Assembly: GCA_028554755.1 (NCBI GenBank)
Contig: JAPTOF010000003.1
Span: forward strand, 11,134,001 to 11,198,000
DNA: 64,000 nt
Direction of reading: 5' to 3'
Source: Cordia subcordata
Lineage: Eukaryota > Streptophyta > Magnoliopsida > Boraginales > Cordiaceae
Of the stretch, positions 23,154 to 34,282 are shown piece by piece (within the stretch, counting starts at the first letter, position 1; every line of letters begins with the position of its first letter). Below the pieces are notes generated by a model. That model searched no databases. It saw only the letters and a list, made by a program, of their open reading frames with translations, and was not told the DNA's origin. The translations under genes and the position numbers were made by a program.

Positions 23154-23837
23154 GTGGTATTTGATGAGCTTTTAGCTAATGTGGATTTAGAGACACCTAT
23201 TAAAGAGAGAATAATGCCCATCTTTAATTCTAGGCCCGATAGATCCCTTGGAGTTATAGATTCTGGTGTTGAGCTAAGTGATGGAAAAAATAAGACTCTT
23301 AGGGAAGAGATTGAGGAACTCGAAATAATGATATATGGATTTTTGGGTATCTTTGATGAATCATTATTAGAACCTTTTTCTAAACTCTCTACTAAGGAAT
23401 TGATCGATGAGGTGAACCATTTCTTAGATAAACATGAGCCATCCCTTAGTGATAATGAGCCTACGACCCTTACTCTTACTTTCGATTCCTTCTCATTTAG
23501 GTCCATTCCTTCATGTTCCCCCGTTAATTCGATCCCACCTAACCCCATTCCATTAGATGATTCTCCCCTCCTTTCTTCCATAGAGCATTCCCCTACGAAG
23601 CACATCTTTACACCATCTAACTTTAAGCATATTTATGTTGGGGTCATTCACACTCATTCCATTATTTATGCTTTGGTCTTTTCGTTAACACATGGGCATG
23701 AGATGTGGGTATCCTTTGATCAACATAAGAAAGCTGTAGAATGGTTAGTGATGGAAATTGAGCTTGCTAGGTTAGGTTTGGAGAAGAACAAAGGACCTAG
23801 AGCTTTATATTTTTTTCTTAACGCATGGCACCATTGA
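23154..23837 (+). CDS. unfamiliar 227-codon ORF of element F
   Basis: I do not recognise this protein. The frame is open over 684 nt, opening at GTG. The first ATG is at 23214 (residue 21), so the open start is probably read-through from decayed upstream coding sequence. The N-terminal FDELLANVDLET resembles the end of the Athila protease linker. The middle is acidic and helical-looking (LREEIEELEIMIYGF, then FDESLLEPF). A serine/proline-rich stretch follows (about residues 108-155), and the end has SLTHGHEMWVSFDQHKKAVEWLV. A diverged copy at 55363-55806 conserves MIYG, FD-SLL, SLTHG and KKA-WL. It lies between protease and 3' non-coding sequence, where RT, RNase H and IN would normally be. 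It may be a domain of a non-autonomous element or an env-position ORF. Function is unknown. Confidence 0.55.
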   Translation: MVFDELLANVDLETPIKERIMPIFNSRPDRSLGVIDSGVELSDGKNKTLREEIEELEIMIYGFLGIFDESLLEPFSKLSTKELIDEVNHFLDKHEPSLSDNEPTTLTLTFDSFSFRSIPSCSPVNSIPPNPIPLDDSPLLSSIEHSPTKHIFTPSNFKHIYVGVIHTHSIIYALVFSLTHGHEMWVSFDQHKKAVEWLVMEIELARLGLEKNKGPRALYFFLNAWHH

Positions 23838-23934
23838 GTATTCCTTTATATTTGATATGTTGGGTTTTCCATTTATCCCTCTTTCATTTGTACTTAATAA
23901 GGATTATGATGTGCATGATTTGATTGATCTTATA

Positions 23935-25531
23935 TGATGTGTGTCAATCGTGCGTGTTTGCATCTAGTTTTTGCATGCACATTTAATGGTGTTTAGAGTA
24001 GAATTGAGTGCACATGGTATAAAGTTTATGCATATTTGTTAATATTTGTACATAATGTATTTAGATGCATAAATACTATACTAAGTGTCATATTTTGTGT
24101 TTTAGGAGAGTTTTGAAAGGGTTCGAGCTTACACGAGGAAGAAATGAACTAAAAGATGAAGACCAGAATAAAAGAAATGAAGAATGGATCATTCTGATCC
24201 AGCTGGTCAACTTAGAAGAAGAGCCGGTCGACTGGGACAAAAGGAATGAAGACCGACCCAATCGACCAGCTACTCTAGAGAATAAAGAATTTAAACCGAT
24301 TAAGTTCCTCAAAGAGTCGGTTGACTGGCTTGGTTAACCGGCCATTCCAGAGAGCACTGTGATTGAAGCCGGCCGAGAAAGAAAGAGAAGCCAATCGACC
24401 GACAATTCCAGAGAGCACCATGATTAAAGCCGGTTGAGCAAGAAAGAGGAGCCGGTCAACCTAGTACTGAAGAAGTCCATAAAAAGCTCGTTTCAGCTCA
24501 TTTTGAGAAGAGGAACTTTATTTTCTTAAATCCTAATAAACCCTAACCCTCTACCCACTTCACCAAATGCCTAAAGCCATTATCCCACACCAAACCAAAC
24601 AAGGATTGAAACTTGTAACAAGAGATTGAAGGGTTTTGCTTTGGATTTGAGCAAGGGTTTGAAGGGGAGTTGCTTATTTCTTTTCTTATTCTTGTAAATA
24701 TGCTTTGTAATAGTTAGATCTAGGGTTAATTGATGTTGTATTTTAGATTAGGGCTTTGAATAAAGGATTTATGTGTATCTTTGGCTCTTAATACATGTTT
24801 GTTTACATAAATCTATGGCATGATTCAATATATTTATGTATTGGAAATCAAGCATGTTAATGTGTTTGTTAAAATGCCTAAGTGAACTTGCATGTGTTAT
24901 TTATGCTTCAAATTCCTTTATCTACTTGTATGGTTGAAGTGATTATGCTTAACACATGGCTTTGCTTAGTAGAGTAGGCTTTGGATTTAAACCCAGCCAA
25001 GTGGATAAGTAGACCTAGACTAGAGTATCCCTCACCCATGTTAGTGTTGGTCAATCGAGCCTTAATGTCACAAAATATTTAGGTGCTAGTCCTTGGCTTT
25101 AAACCCGGCCAAGAGGATAAGTTCTAAGCACAGATTGCGTAGACTAGGAAGGATCGGCCTTTAGCTTTAAACCTAGTTAATGGGTTGAACCATTAGTATT
25201 GGTTAAGAGACCCCTCAATCAACATAATGACAATAGAATCCCCAATCCTTAAATAGACCTAATTCGTTAATCTAGCCCGAGTCTAGTTGCAACACAATCG
25301 CCTTAGGTTTCCTTCTTCTTTGTTAGCTTTTCCTTCCTTAGCTTGGCACCCTTTAGTTCCTCCATAGTTTAGGTTTTCTTTCTTTGCGAGCTCCCTTCCA
25401 TCCTAAAGACAACACACACACACATAGCTAGTTTTAGGCACTGGAGTACATAGAGACCGAACTAAGATAGCCTCCTTGTGGAGACGATACCCGTACGCAC
25501 GTACTATACTAGACATGATCCGTACGCTTGC
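23935..25531 (+). mobile_element. F3-family LTR lacking its last ~30 bp
   Basis: It starts TGATGTGTGTCAATCGTG and matches the F3 solo LTR at 50572-52133 throughout, but stops at CGTACGCTTGC, where the other copy has about 28 further bases ending CACATCA. The pentamer TTATA lies on both sides (23930-23934 and 25532-25536), consistent with a target-site duplication and a small terminal deletion. A GTCGAC array is at about 24201-24464, a CATAAAA TATA-like box at 24478, and three TTTAAA-type motifs near 24980-25180. Confidence 0.75.
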
Positions 25532-25672
25532 TTATACCTTCTTTGTGCTTCATTTTCACTTACCACCGAGAACACGATCATTATATCTTATGATCCTTAT
25601 TTTTCTGAGTTATGCTTTGACAAGTTCATATAGCAAACCGTGCTTAAGGCGTGCAAGCATTATTGAACCTAA
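25532..25672 (+). other. element F 3' non-coding segment between two LTR insertions
   Basis: Without the F4 LTR this joins 27709-27762. Its end CCTAA is the left copy of the F4 target-site duplication. Confidence 0.5.
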
Positions 25673-27708
25673 TGATGCTTCTTGCTAATTAAGCACTAAG
25701 CCTTAATTAAAAGCCTGCAAGTGCACAGGTCGTGTAGTCTAATGTGCAAAAGCAAGGTCGATCCCTCAGGGAGGCGGGAAATGGGGAATGAAAGCTAAAT
25801 GTGTGTCCTAGAAAACTAGAAAGAAGATAAGCTAAACTAAGAATTCATTTTGGTCATTTTAGATGTGAAGGGAGCTCAAAGTAAATTAAACTATTCTAAA
25901 CAAACTAAATAAAATAAAGGTAAGAGAAAACAAGCAAGTAAAAAGGGAATTAACACAAGAAATAGGACAATGGGTGAAATCCGCTTAACTATGGGTGATT
26001 TGGGTACTAACTTTGCTATAGGACTACCTTTGATGGTTTTCCCTAAGAAGGGTGCTCTAAGCTAGGAATCTAACCAACCTCTCCTACAATCCCTAGACTC
26101 GGTACGGGTCTATCCCTAGGTGCTAGCTACTTAGAAGTATAGCGTGGTCCTTATGAACTAGGGCACGAATTAGCTAATTACCTTCCTAGGTGATGAAACT
26201 TGGTCTTACCCTAGGTTCTAACTCATTGGCTGGGTTTAAAGCCAAGAACTAGGCTTCCTAAGGTCAATTAAGCTAGCTCGACATCTATTGGCTGGGTTTA
26301 AAGCCAAAAGAGACTAAACTAGGCCTAATTACTATTGAAGCACTACCAATCATAGCATCATGCAAGCAGGATTTAACAATGAAGCACATCATACATGTTC
26401 TCGAGCATGGTACAAATGAATATAAAGCATATTCTAGTCCTAAATACTTAGACATATTTAGGTCATACCAATTTACGCATTAAAATCCAACATGTATGTC
26501 ATAGAAGCTAAAATTGATATTAAGGTATGTAAAAACACACATAGACATGTATAGCTACAAGACCCACTTCATGGGATCACTACATAAACACCTAGACATG
26601 CTCATATAATGATTTAAAAGTGTTAAATAGCAATCAAGCCTCTAAATATATATGTTCTTTCACCTAGGCATATCAACAAACACATAGACATGTATGTAAG
26701 TAGCCATTGAAGCATTAAGAGCAAACATATATATTAAACCATCAAAATCTCGTAGCAAAGTAATACTCAATCAACCCATAATGCAAGCCTCAATCACCCA
26801 TAAAAGATCTATTCTAATATAGAGAAAACTAAGTACAAAAGGAGAAAGATGAACCTCCCTTTCATGCTTAGCTTTGCTCTTCAAATCCTTGTCTTGATCT
26901 TGCAATTACAAATGTTAAAACCCTAATTACAAGCTTGGATCTAGGTGTATTTATGTGTGATTTAGTGTGTGAGAGGTGGTTTTAAGTGGATTTTGGGTTT
27001 AGGGAAAATGAGTGTTTGATTTGGGTGTTCTCTCCCTTAAAAAAGGGTTGAAAAGTGGCTTAAATAGAGCTTTCAGCGCGTCCAGCTAGGGGCCCAACCG
27101 GTCGTCCGGCTTTGGGGCTAAGTCGTCCGGCTAAAATTGGCCCAGATTCTGATCCAGCCGGTCGACCTCAACCGGTCAACCGGCCTTGAAAGGAGATCGA
27201 CCGGTCTTGTCAGTAAAATGTCCATATCTTCTTCATTTTGGCTCCGATTTGTGCACCATTTTTTTTCATGGCTTCGTATCATTGTGGGGGATCTCCCAAG
27301 CCATATTTTGCACCCTAAAATATGTCCAAAATTTGTCCATGTCCTTTTTAGGTTTCAAGCTCTGAATTTGGCTTAGGTTGCGCTCGGTTTCACCTCGGTC
27401 GCTCCTTCTTTCACTCGGCCACTTCCAAATGCACTTTTCTTTATTCCTTTATGTCTAAAACACCCTTGGCTTAGTTCCACACACCAAGTACCCTCAATTA
27501 AGCTCTAATTATCTCTCCAAATCACACCTAAAACAAGTAATAAACGCGCATTAGTGTAGCATTTAAGTCTTAACTTCAACTATGAACATGTAAACTCTAA
27601 TATGCATAAGTATGACCTAAATGTTAAACTAATACATCAAATGAAGCTCAAAACACCTCGAAACAAGTATATAATTGCAAAATATAAACACACAAAACAA
27701 ACACATCA
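25673..27708 (-). mobile_element. F4 solo LTR with target-site duplication
   Basis: The LTR runs from TGATGCTTCTTGC to AACACATCA (2036 bp) and is flanked by a perfect CCTAA duplication (25668-25672 and 27709-27713). It shares the common modules: paired TTGGCTGGGTTTAAAGCCAA near 26225 and 26288, CACATAGACATG words, and a GTCGTCC/GTCGACC array at 27096-27207. Its sequence between modules differs clearly from F1-F3. Confidence 0.85.
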
Positions 27709-27762
27709 CCTAACATTACCGCCTAGCTAAAGGCATTAAATCAAGACCTGCTAAGAGGCGCC
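27709..27762 (+). other. element F 3' non-coding segment
   Basis: 'ctaacattaccgcc...gcattaaatc...ctaagaggcgcc' parallels the 3' non-coding region near 56019-56070, after the second copy of the unfamiliar ORF. This shows the host of the next insertion is the F-type element. Confidence 0.6.
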
Positions 27763-29624
27763 TGATGCGTCTCTCGAATGCAAGCTCTAAAGACCCGCAA
27801 GCCCACGGATCAGTGTAGCAAAGTGTATGCAAGTGCGGGGTCGATTCTACAGGGAGGTTATGTTGGGAGATAGATTCTACGTGTGTGCTCTAGAGTGTGC
27901 CTAAGAAGAAACCTAAACAATCTATTTTTTTGGAATTTTGGATTTTTGATGGTCGGGAGCTCTAACCAAAGTGAATTAAACTAGACTATGGGAATGGAAA
28001 GTGGGAAACAAGTTAATCTATAAGGACTAACAAATGGAAAGGGGTTAGGGTGACTTCAACTTATGAATGAGCGATTCTATACTCGAATGCTATGGGATTA
28101 AAGAATGATGACTTACTTTCGTAATTGCTCTTAACTTGGTTGCTAAATTAGTGTCTTAATTTCCCCTTAGGACTCGGTGCGAGTCCGTCCCTAGGCGGCA
28201 CCTCTTAGAGTTACGATGTGGTCCTCATGACCTAGGGCCTTAAGAGTGACCAATTGGCTTCCTAGGTGACTTAGAATGAGCCTACCTCAGTACTTAAATC
28301 ATTGGCTGGATCAAAGCCAAGACCTAGTGTTGCTAAGGTCAACTAAACCTATCCTAAAACCTATTGGCTGGATTTAAAGCCAAAGGAGACTCGGCCTAGG
28401 CTAGCCTTAAATTGCTTACCGTCACTCTACGGTCACTACAGCAAGATTTGACTTGATAGCACATACATACATGTTCTAGGCCAAGGTGTTCGTGAGTAAA
28501 AGAATCTATTCAACTACCAAACATCGTCATGCTCGGATCACACCATTAGAAGCAATTAACAACCAACATGTATTCGTTATTGAAGTTATATTCACTATTA
28601 GGCATGCAAATATACACATAGACATGAATATAAGCATTACCCACTTCACAGCATCCACATATAAACACATAGACATGATTATAGCATGGATTAGATGTGT
28701 TTAGTAATAAATATTATTCAATTTATACACATGCTACTTATTTAGGCATTTAATCAAACACATAAACATGAATGAGAAAATAACCATTTGAACAAAAAAA
28801 TCAAACATGTATATATTCAGCCATTTAATCCCATATCATAATAGTATATAGCTAACCCATTACATAAGTTAAGTGACCCTAAACAAGTCTACTCAATCAT
28901 AATAAGAGATAGAATGAAAGAGAGTTATGAAGCTTCCCTTTCATTCTAGCTAATCCTGTACAAAGCTCTTGAGCAACTTGAATCCAAATGTTGAAACTCT
29001 TTAAATTCTCTTAATTCAAGGTGATAAAATGTGTGAGAGAGTGTGCATGATATGGGTGAAGACTAGGGTTTAGTGTGTGTGTGTAATGGGTGTGTCTAGA
29101 TCCTCTCTCCAAAAAATGTCAAAAAGATTCCCTTTTTTAGTCTGAAAATTAGGCTTTTATGTTAGCTTTTCACGAACTACCGGTTGACCATCTTGGCTCG
29201 ACTGGCTTTTTGGTGGTGCTCTCTAAAGTGGCCGATCGACCGGCTTTGGAGGGGTGGTCTTCCGGCTATTTTTAGTACCTCTCTGGAGTGGCCAGTCGAC
29301 TGGCTCCTTCTCTTGGGTTGTCTGACTGACTTCCTTCCTCCATTCTTTGTCTTTCCGACCTCTGATCTTCTCTTTTTGACCCGTACATCTCCCATCTTCA
29401 TCACCTATCATCATTCAATCTGGATCTTAACTCAAAGTTCACCTAAATCATTGAAAACAAGCAATTAGTGTAGCAATATGTCCCTTAAACTCAATATGTA
29501 CATTTGTTTACGCTTAATCCTATACTTATCAAAAGCACTACACTAATACATCTTTATAAGTACTTAATACCTTTTAATCATAGGCAAATGACAATGCAAA
29601 CACACCCAAAAACACAACACATCA
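27763..29624 (-). mobile_element. outer 3' LTR of the composite (F1)
   Basis: TGATGCGTCTCTCGAATGC to CAACACATCA. The array is at about 29179-29305, with a minus-strand CATAAAAG box near 29150-29160. An ORF of 72 codons antisense to the LTR is at 28486-28704. The polypurine tract adjoins its right edge, so this is the 3' LTR of a minus-strand element. Confidence 0.8.
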
Positions 29625-29645
29625 ACACCCCCAACCCTTCTCCTT
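29625..29645 (-). other. polypurine tract
   Basis: On the minus strand the purine run GGAGAAGGGTTGGGGGTGT directly abuts the LTR start TGATGTG. This is the plus-strand priming site of the element. Confidence 0.75.
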
Positions 29646-31118
29646 GCTTGTCCCCAAGCAAGCCCAATCTAAAGTTTATTTCTAAAGCTGAAGCCAAGGG
29701 TTGCCTAAGAGATTGACTCTCTATAAAGTTAGTCTAAGAAGCATGAAGGGGGCAATTCTATTGTGGAAAGATTCCTAAGCCTCTTTGGATCTTCCCTCTA
29801 CTCATAAGGGGTCTCATTCCTTGTGGGAATTTCCTAACTAGCCAAGCCATCACGAGCCTAGGATTCTAACTCACGCATTTAGGATGTTGATATTTCATGC
29901 TCCCTCAACTAACACGGCCTTTCCAACATGCACCAAGCCTCAAAGACAAGATGACAGAATATACAAACACAATGGCTTATACAAGCCTTATTCGCATATC
30001 TACATAAAGGATAGCATGTGCTAAGTTGACATTCTATCACTTTTGCATTTATTCACAATTCTTTTTTGCTACCTTTGGCTTTTTCTCTTTTTCATCATTA
30101 TATATATACATACGTATATATATATATATATATTTGCACCTTTGTGCCTTTTCCAAAATTTTTTTGAATTTTTCATGCTTTGTATTGTATTCACAAAAAG
30201 AAAAGAAAAAGAAAGGCTTTGGCACATCAAAAAGAGCCAACTAAGGAAGAGGCACTCACATCAATAAACCTTTTTCCAACACTTTTTCCTACTAAGCTAT
30301 GGGGTGGCTACAAGGGTTATTCTTTGAAGGTCCTCACTCCCCACAACTTTGAAGGGCATTCCCTCTAAGACATAGTTTTCAAACCACTCTATTCATTTCC
30401 CCACAATGCATTTCATGTTCTCCAATCAATAGAGTCAATCACAATAGCCAACACAATGATCAACAAAGAAATAAATGACTCTACATGTATCAAAATTGAA
30501 AAATTTTCAGCATTTTTAAGCACATGATGTACTCTACCCTAAGCAAGATATATAACAAGAAAACCAAACTCCCGCGCCCCCAAACCTAAACTTTGCTTGT
30601 CCTCAAGCAAATAGATCAAAACACATAAACAAGCAATTTGGCATTACAAAGCAAGTAAGGGTGGTGGGGATTGGGTAAAAACATGGGGAGCAAGTGGAGA
30701 AAGGATAGATACAACCTTGCATTTTCTTCAAAGCTTTCCACGCCAATGATAAATCACCATATTACTAATCTTGTGACTCTCAATTCACAAACACTCACAA
30801 AGAAAACAAGATTAGTAGTATTGCCTATGCATGCTTGCATTGGCACGTGCAAAATAATAAGCAATGCTGTATCTTATGGGATAAAGGGTTAGGATTCAAC
30901 ACTTTGATGTGGGTGAAAGAAAAAGAAAGAAAATAAAAAGGAAAGAAAGTGAAATAAATGCAAAATAAAAAAATGAACCTAGGGTACCTCCTAGTAGCGC
31001 TAACTATCATGCTGTCAGCTGGGCAAACACTAACTTATCTTCAACTTCCATATATGGGATCCTGAAGCATTAAAACCTCTACACGAGTCATGCTCGGATC
31101 ATATGCATGCTTCAGGCA
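29646..31118 (-). other. Athila-like 3' non-coding region
   Basis: About 1.5 kb between the integrase end and the PPT, homologous to plus-strand 46121-47122. A second PPT-like phrase (minus strand GACAAGCAAAGTTTAGGTTT followed by GGGGGCG, about 30574-30603) lies roughly 930 bp upstream of the true PPT. The minus strand is purine-rich at about 30040-30240. Confidence 0.65.
30099..30133. repeat. TA microsatellite
   Basis: Alternating TA/AT interrupted by CATACG, within the 3' non-coding region. Confidence 0.9.
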
Positions 31119-31658
31119 TTACCCATTCACCATCAACTCTCGGCCATCCTTCAAGTCTTTAACCTTGACTGCTCTGGAAGGATAGGCAACCATCACCTCA
31201 TATGGACCATTCCATCTTGTCTTAAGCTTTCCTAGAAAGAGTTTCAATCGTGAGTTAAACAACCAAACTTTATCAGAGGGAGAGAATGATTTCTTAATAA
31301 TGTGTTTATCATGAATTCTCTTCATCCTATCCTTATAAAGTTTAGCATTCTCATACGCCTTGAATCTAAGCTCTTCCAATTCCGCTAGGTCTAACTTCCT
31401 TTTCTCACTCGTTCTTGTCAAGTCAAAATTTAAGTCTTTGATAGCCTAATCAGCTGTATGCTCAAGTGCTACCAGCAAGTGACAAGCTTTCCCATAAACC
31501 AATCTATACGAAGACATACCAATGGGAGTCTTAAAGGCGATACGGTAAGCCCACAAAGCATTATTTAGCCTAATAAACCAATCTCTCCTATCGGGCCTAA
31601 CTGTTTTCTCTAAAATGTCCTTGATCTCCCTATTGGACACCTCCACTTGTCCACTAGT
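31119..31658 (-). pseudogene. element D integrase C-terminal part
   Basis: It continues the frame of the 387-codon ORF after a stop at 31656-31658 (a CAA-to-TAA change in the usual PQTSGQ motif). [11 protein letters not shown] contains the catalytic Glu of the DDE triad. The region then reads [29 protein letters not shown] further in-frame stop at about 31443 replaces a Trp seen in the family. The final part, KLKTRWNGPYEVMVAYPS, is the GPY-type C-terminal motif of gypsy integrases. The polyprotein ends at 31119. Confidence 0.85.
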
Positions 31659-32822
31659 TTACAGGTGATAAGGAGTAGCTACCTTATGGGTGACCGAATA
31701 TCTTCTCAATAAGGCTTCTAAAGTCCTATGGCAAAAATGCAAACCCCCATCACTAATCAAGATCCTAGGGACTTCAAATCTAGAGAAAATGTTCTCCTTA
31801 ATGAACTTAACCACTACCCTATGGTCATTAGTGCGTGTGGGAATTGCCTCAACCCATTTGGACACATAGTCAACGGCCACTAAAATATACTGGTACCCAA
31901 AGGAAGATGGTAATGGACCCATGAAATCTATAGCCGAAACATCAAATAACTCATATCGAAAAATAAGGGATAAAGGCATCATGTTTCTCCTAGAAATGGA
32001 CCCAGATTGTTGACATCTAAAACACTTTTTACAATACTCTTGGGCATCCCTAAAGAGAGTGGGCCAAAATAATCCACATTGTAAGACCTTCGCGGCAGTC
32101 TTCTTCCCACTAAAATGATCCTCACACCCTTCATCATGACATATGCTCAAAACGTTCTCAAACTCATCCTCAGGCATACACCGACGAATCATTTGATCCG
32201 CACACACTTTAAAAAGATAGGGATCCTCCCAAAAGAAATGCCTAACTTGTGTTAGAAACCTATCTTTTTCTCTCTTTTCCCAATGGGAAGGAAAGCACCC
32301 TATGGCAAGATAATTGACAATATGAGCAAACCAAGGTGTGTGATGAGAGACGGCAAACAATTGCTCATCAGGGAATGAATCATGAAAAGGAGATGGATCA
32401 CTACAAGACTCACTAACAAGACGGGAAAGATGATTCGCAACTAAATTTTCTCTACCCTTCTTATCCCAAATTTCGATGTCAAAATCTGGAAGGAGAAGCA
32501 ACCACCTAATCAAGCGGCGCTTAGGTTCTTTCTTAGACAACAAATACTTCAATGCCGCATGATCGGTGTAGACAATTACTTTGGACCTTAGGATGTATGA
32601 CTTAAACTTGTCAAGGGAGAAGACTATTCCTAGAAACTCTTTTTTTGTTGTGATATAGTTCTTTTGGGCTTCATCAAGAGTCTTGCTAGCATAGTACACA
32701 ACATAGGGCAACTTATCCTTCCTTTGACCTAAGACAGCTCCTATCGCATAATCGGATGCATCACACATAACCTTAAATAGGAGACTATAGTTAAGTGGCT
32801 GGATAATCGCGGATGTAGACAA
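31659..32822 (-). pseudogene. element D RNase H and integrase, 387 open codons
   Basis: This is the longest reading frame in the window. RNase H occupies about residues 15-140. Catalytic D21 (CDAS), E62 and D87 (YTDH) are present, but the fourth position is N130 (VANHLSR instead of VADHLSR). The integrase zinc-binding residues are H229, H236, C264 and C267. The catalytic core supplies D299 (AIDFMGPLPSS) and D358 (LISDGG), while the third catalytic residue lies beyond the terminal stop. The order RNase H-IN is standard for Ty3/gypsy. The listed start is simply the first Met after a stop; in life it would be an internal part of gag-pol. Confidence 0.85.
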
Positions 32823-34282
32823 TCAGGATTTAAGCCTATTAAAAGCCCTAACATACTCATCATCAAAGTCAAAAGGGATATCTTGTGCTAGGAGCCTAGA
32901 CAAGAGACGTGCAATATGGCTAAAATCCTTAATGAATCTACAGTAGAATCTTGCATGTCCTAGAAAAAATCTAACATCCTTGACACACTTACGAATCGGC
33001 AACTTTTCAATCAATTCTACCTTAGCTGGGTCAACTTGAATACCACTACATGACCTAACACTATCCCTTGTTGTACCATGAAATGGGATTTTTCCCAACT
33101 CAATACTAGATTCTTCTCCACACATCGGTTTAAGACTAAAGAGAGGTGATTCAAGCACTCTTCAAAACTATCACCAAAGACAGAGAAATCGTCCATGAAT
33201 ATCTCTAAGTGTCTCTCAATCATGTCACTAAAAACGGCCATCATACACCTTTGGAAAGTCACTAGGGCATTACAAAGATTGAAGGGCATTCTTCTATAGG
33301 CAAAAATGCCATAGGGACAAGTAAAGATGGTCTTCTCCTGGTCCTTAGGAAACACGGGGATCTGATTATAACCCAAATAGCCATCTAGAAAACAATAGTA
33401 GCTATGCCCAGCGACTCTATCTAAGATCGGGTCTAGAAAAGGCAATGGAAAATAATCCTTCCTAGTTTTAGAGTTGAGCTTCCAATAATCAATATAAACT
33501 CTCTATCCCATAGGAGTGCGTGTAGGGATAAGCTCTCTTCTCTCATTCTCAACAATTGTTATCCCAGACTTCTTAGGGACGACTTGAACTGGGCTAACCC
33601 ACTCACTATCAGAGATCAGATAAATGAAGCCTGTATCTAAAAGCTCAATGATCTCTTTCTTCACTACTTCACTCATGTGTGGGTTTAGCCTCCTTTGCAT
33701 CTCCCTAGAAAGAATGACTCCATCCTCAAGGTGAATACGATGCATGCAAACCAAAGGGTCTATACCTCTCAAATCATCAATTTTCCACCTTATAGCCTTC
33801 CTATATTTCCTAAGAACCTCTAAGAGACGCTTCTCATGCTCACTAGAAAGATCAGAAGCTATGATGATCGGAAGGGTCTCACTAGGGCCTAGGAATGCAT
33901 ACTTCAAAAGATCGAGAAGGGGTTTGAGCTCTAAAGAAGGCTCAACCAAAGGGGACTCAACCTCAACATCATCAATGGGGGCGTCACTAGAATCAAGACT
34001 AGAAGGATTAACCTCAAGTGACTTATCAACCAAAGGGCTCTCAATCAAGGAAGTAGAAGCTACACATTTCCACTCTAAGGTCTCCAAATCAAAGTTAGAC
34101 AATAATTCCTCAAATTTTCTCAATTCTTGTCGATCAGTCATGGTCCTCTCTACAAGGTCCTCAACACACGAATCAATCACATCTACCTTAAACCACTCTT
34201 CTCCATTATCTTCTCCTCTTACACAAGCTCTATTCACTGCCTCGGCAACCTTCGTGGTGGACCTCAAATTCCCAAATTTCAT
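32823..34282 (-). pseudogene. element D reverse transcriptase
   Basis: After the linker (MKFGNLRSTTKVAEAVNRAC) the RT begins around KIDDLRGIDPLVCMHRIHLE. It continues with VQVVPKKSGITIV, then after a stop at 33500 with FLDGYLGYNQIPV, and the catalytic box LEIFMDDFSVF (near 33190). A 10-bp loss relative to element B at the HVV(SSS)GIQVDPAK junction (near 33050) shifts the frame. The thumb and connection continue in the frame ending at 32823. Motif order is complete but at least two breaks make it non-functional. Confidence 0.85.

Noticed and set aside
23144..23605. 153-codon minus-strand ORF opposite the element F ORF
   Set aside because: It overlaps the plus-strand frame that has a homologous copy at 55363. 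The minus frame has no recognised conserved block.
30026..30267. Two hydrophobic plus-strand ORFs around a TA repeat
   Set aside because: Translation of T-rich low-complexity sequence.
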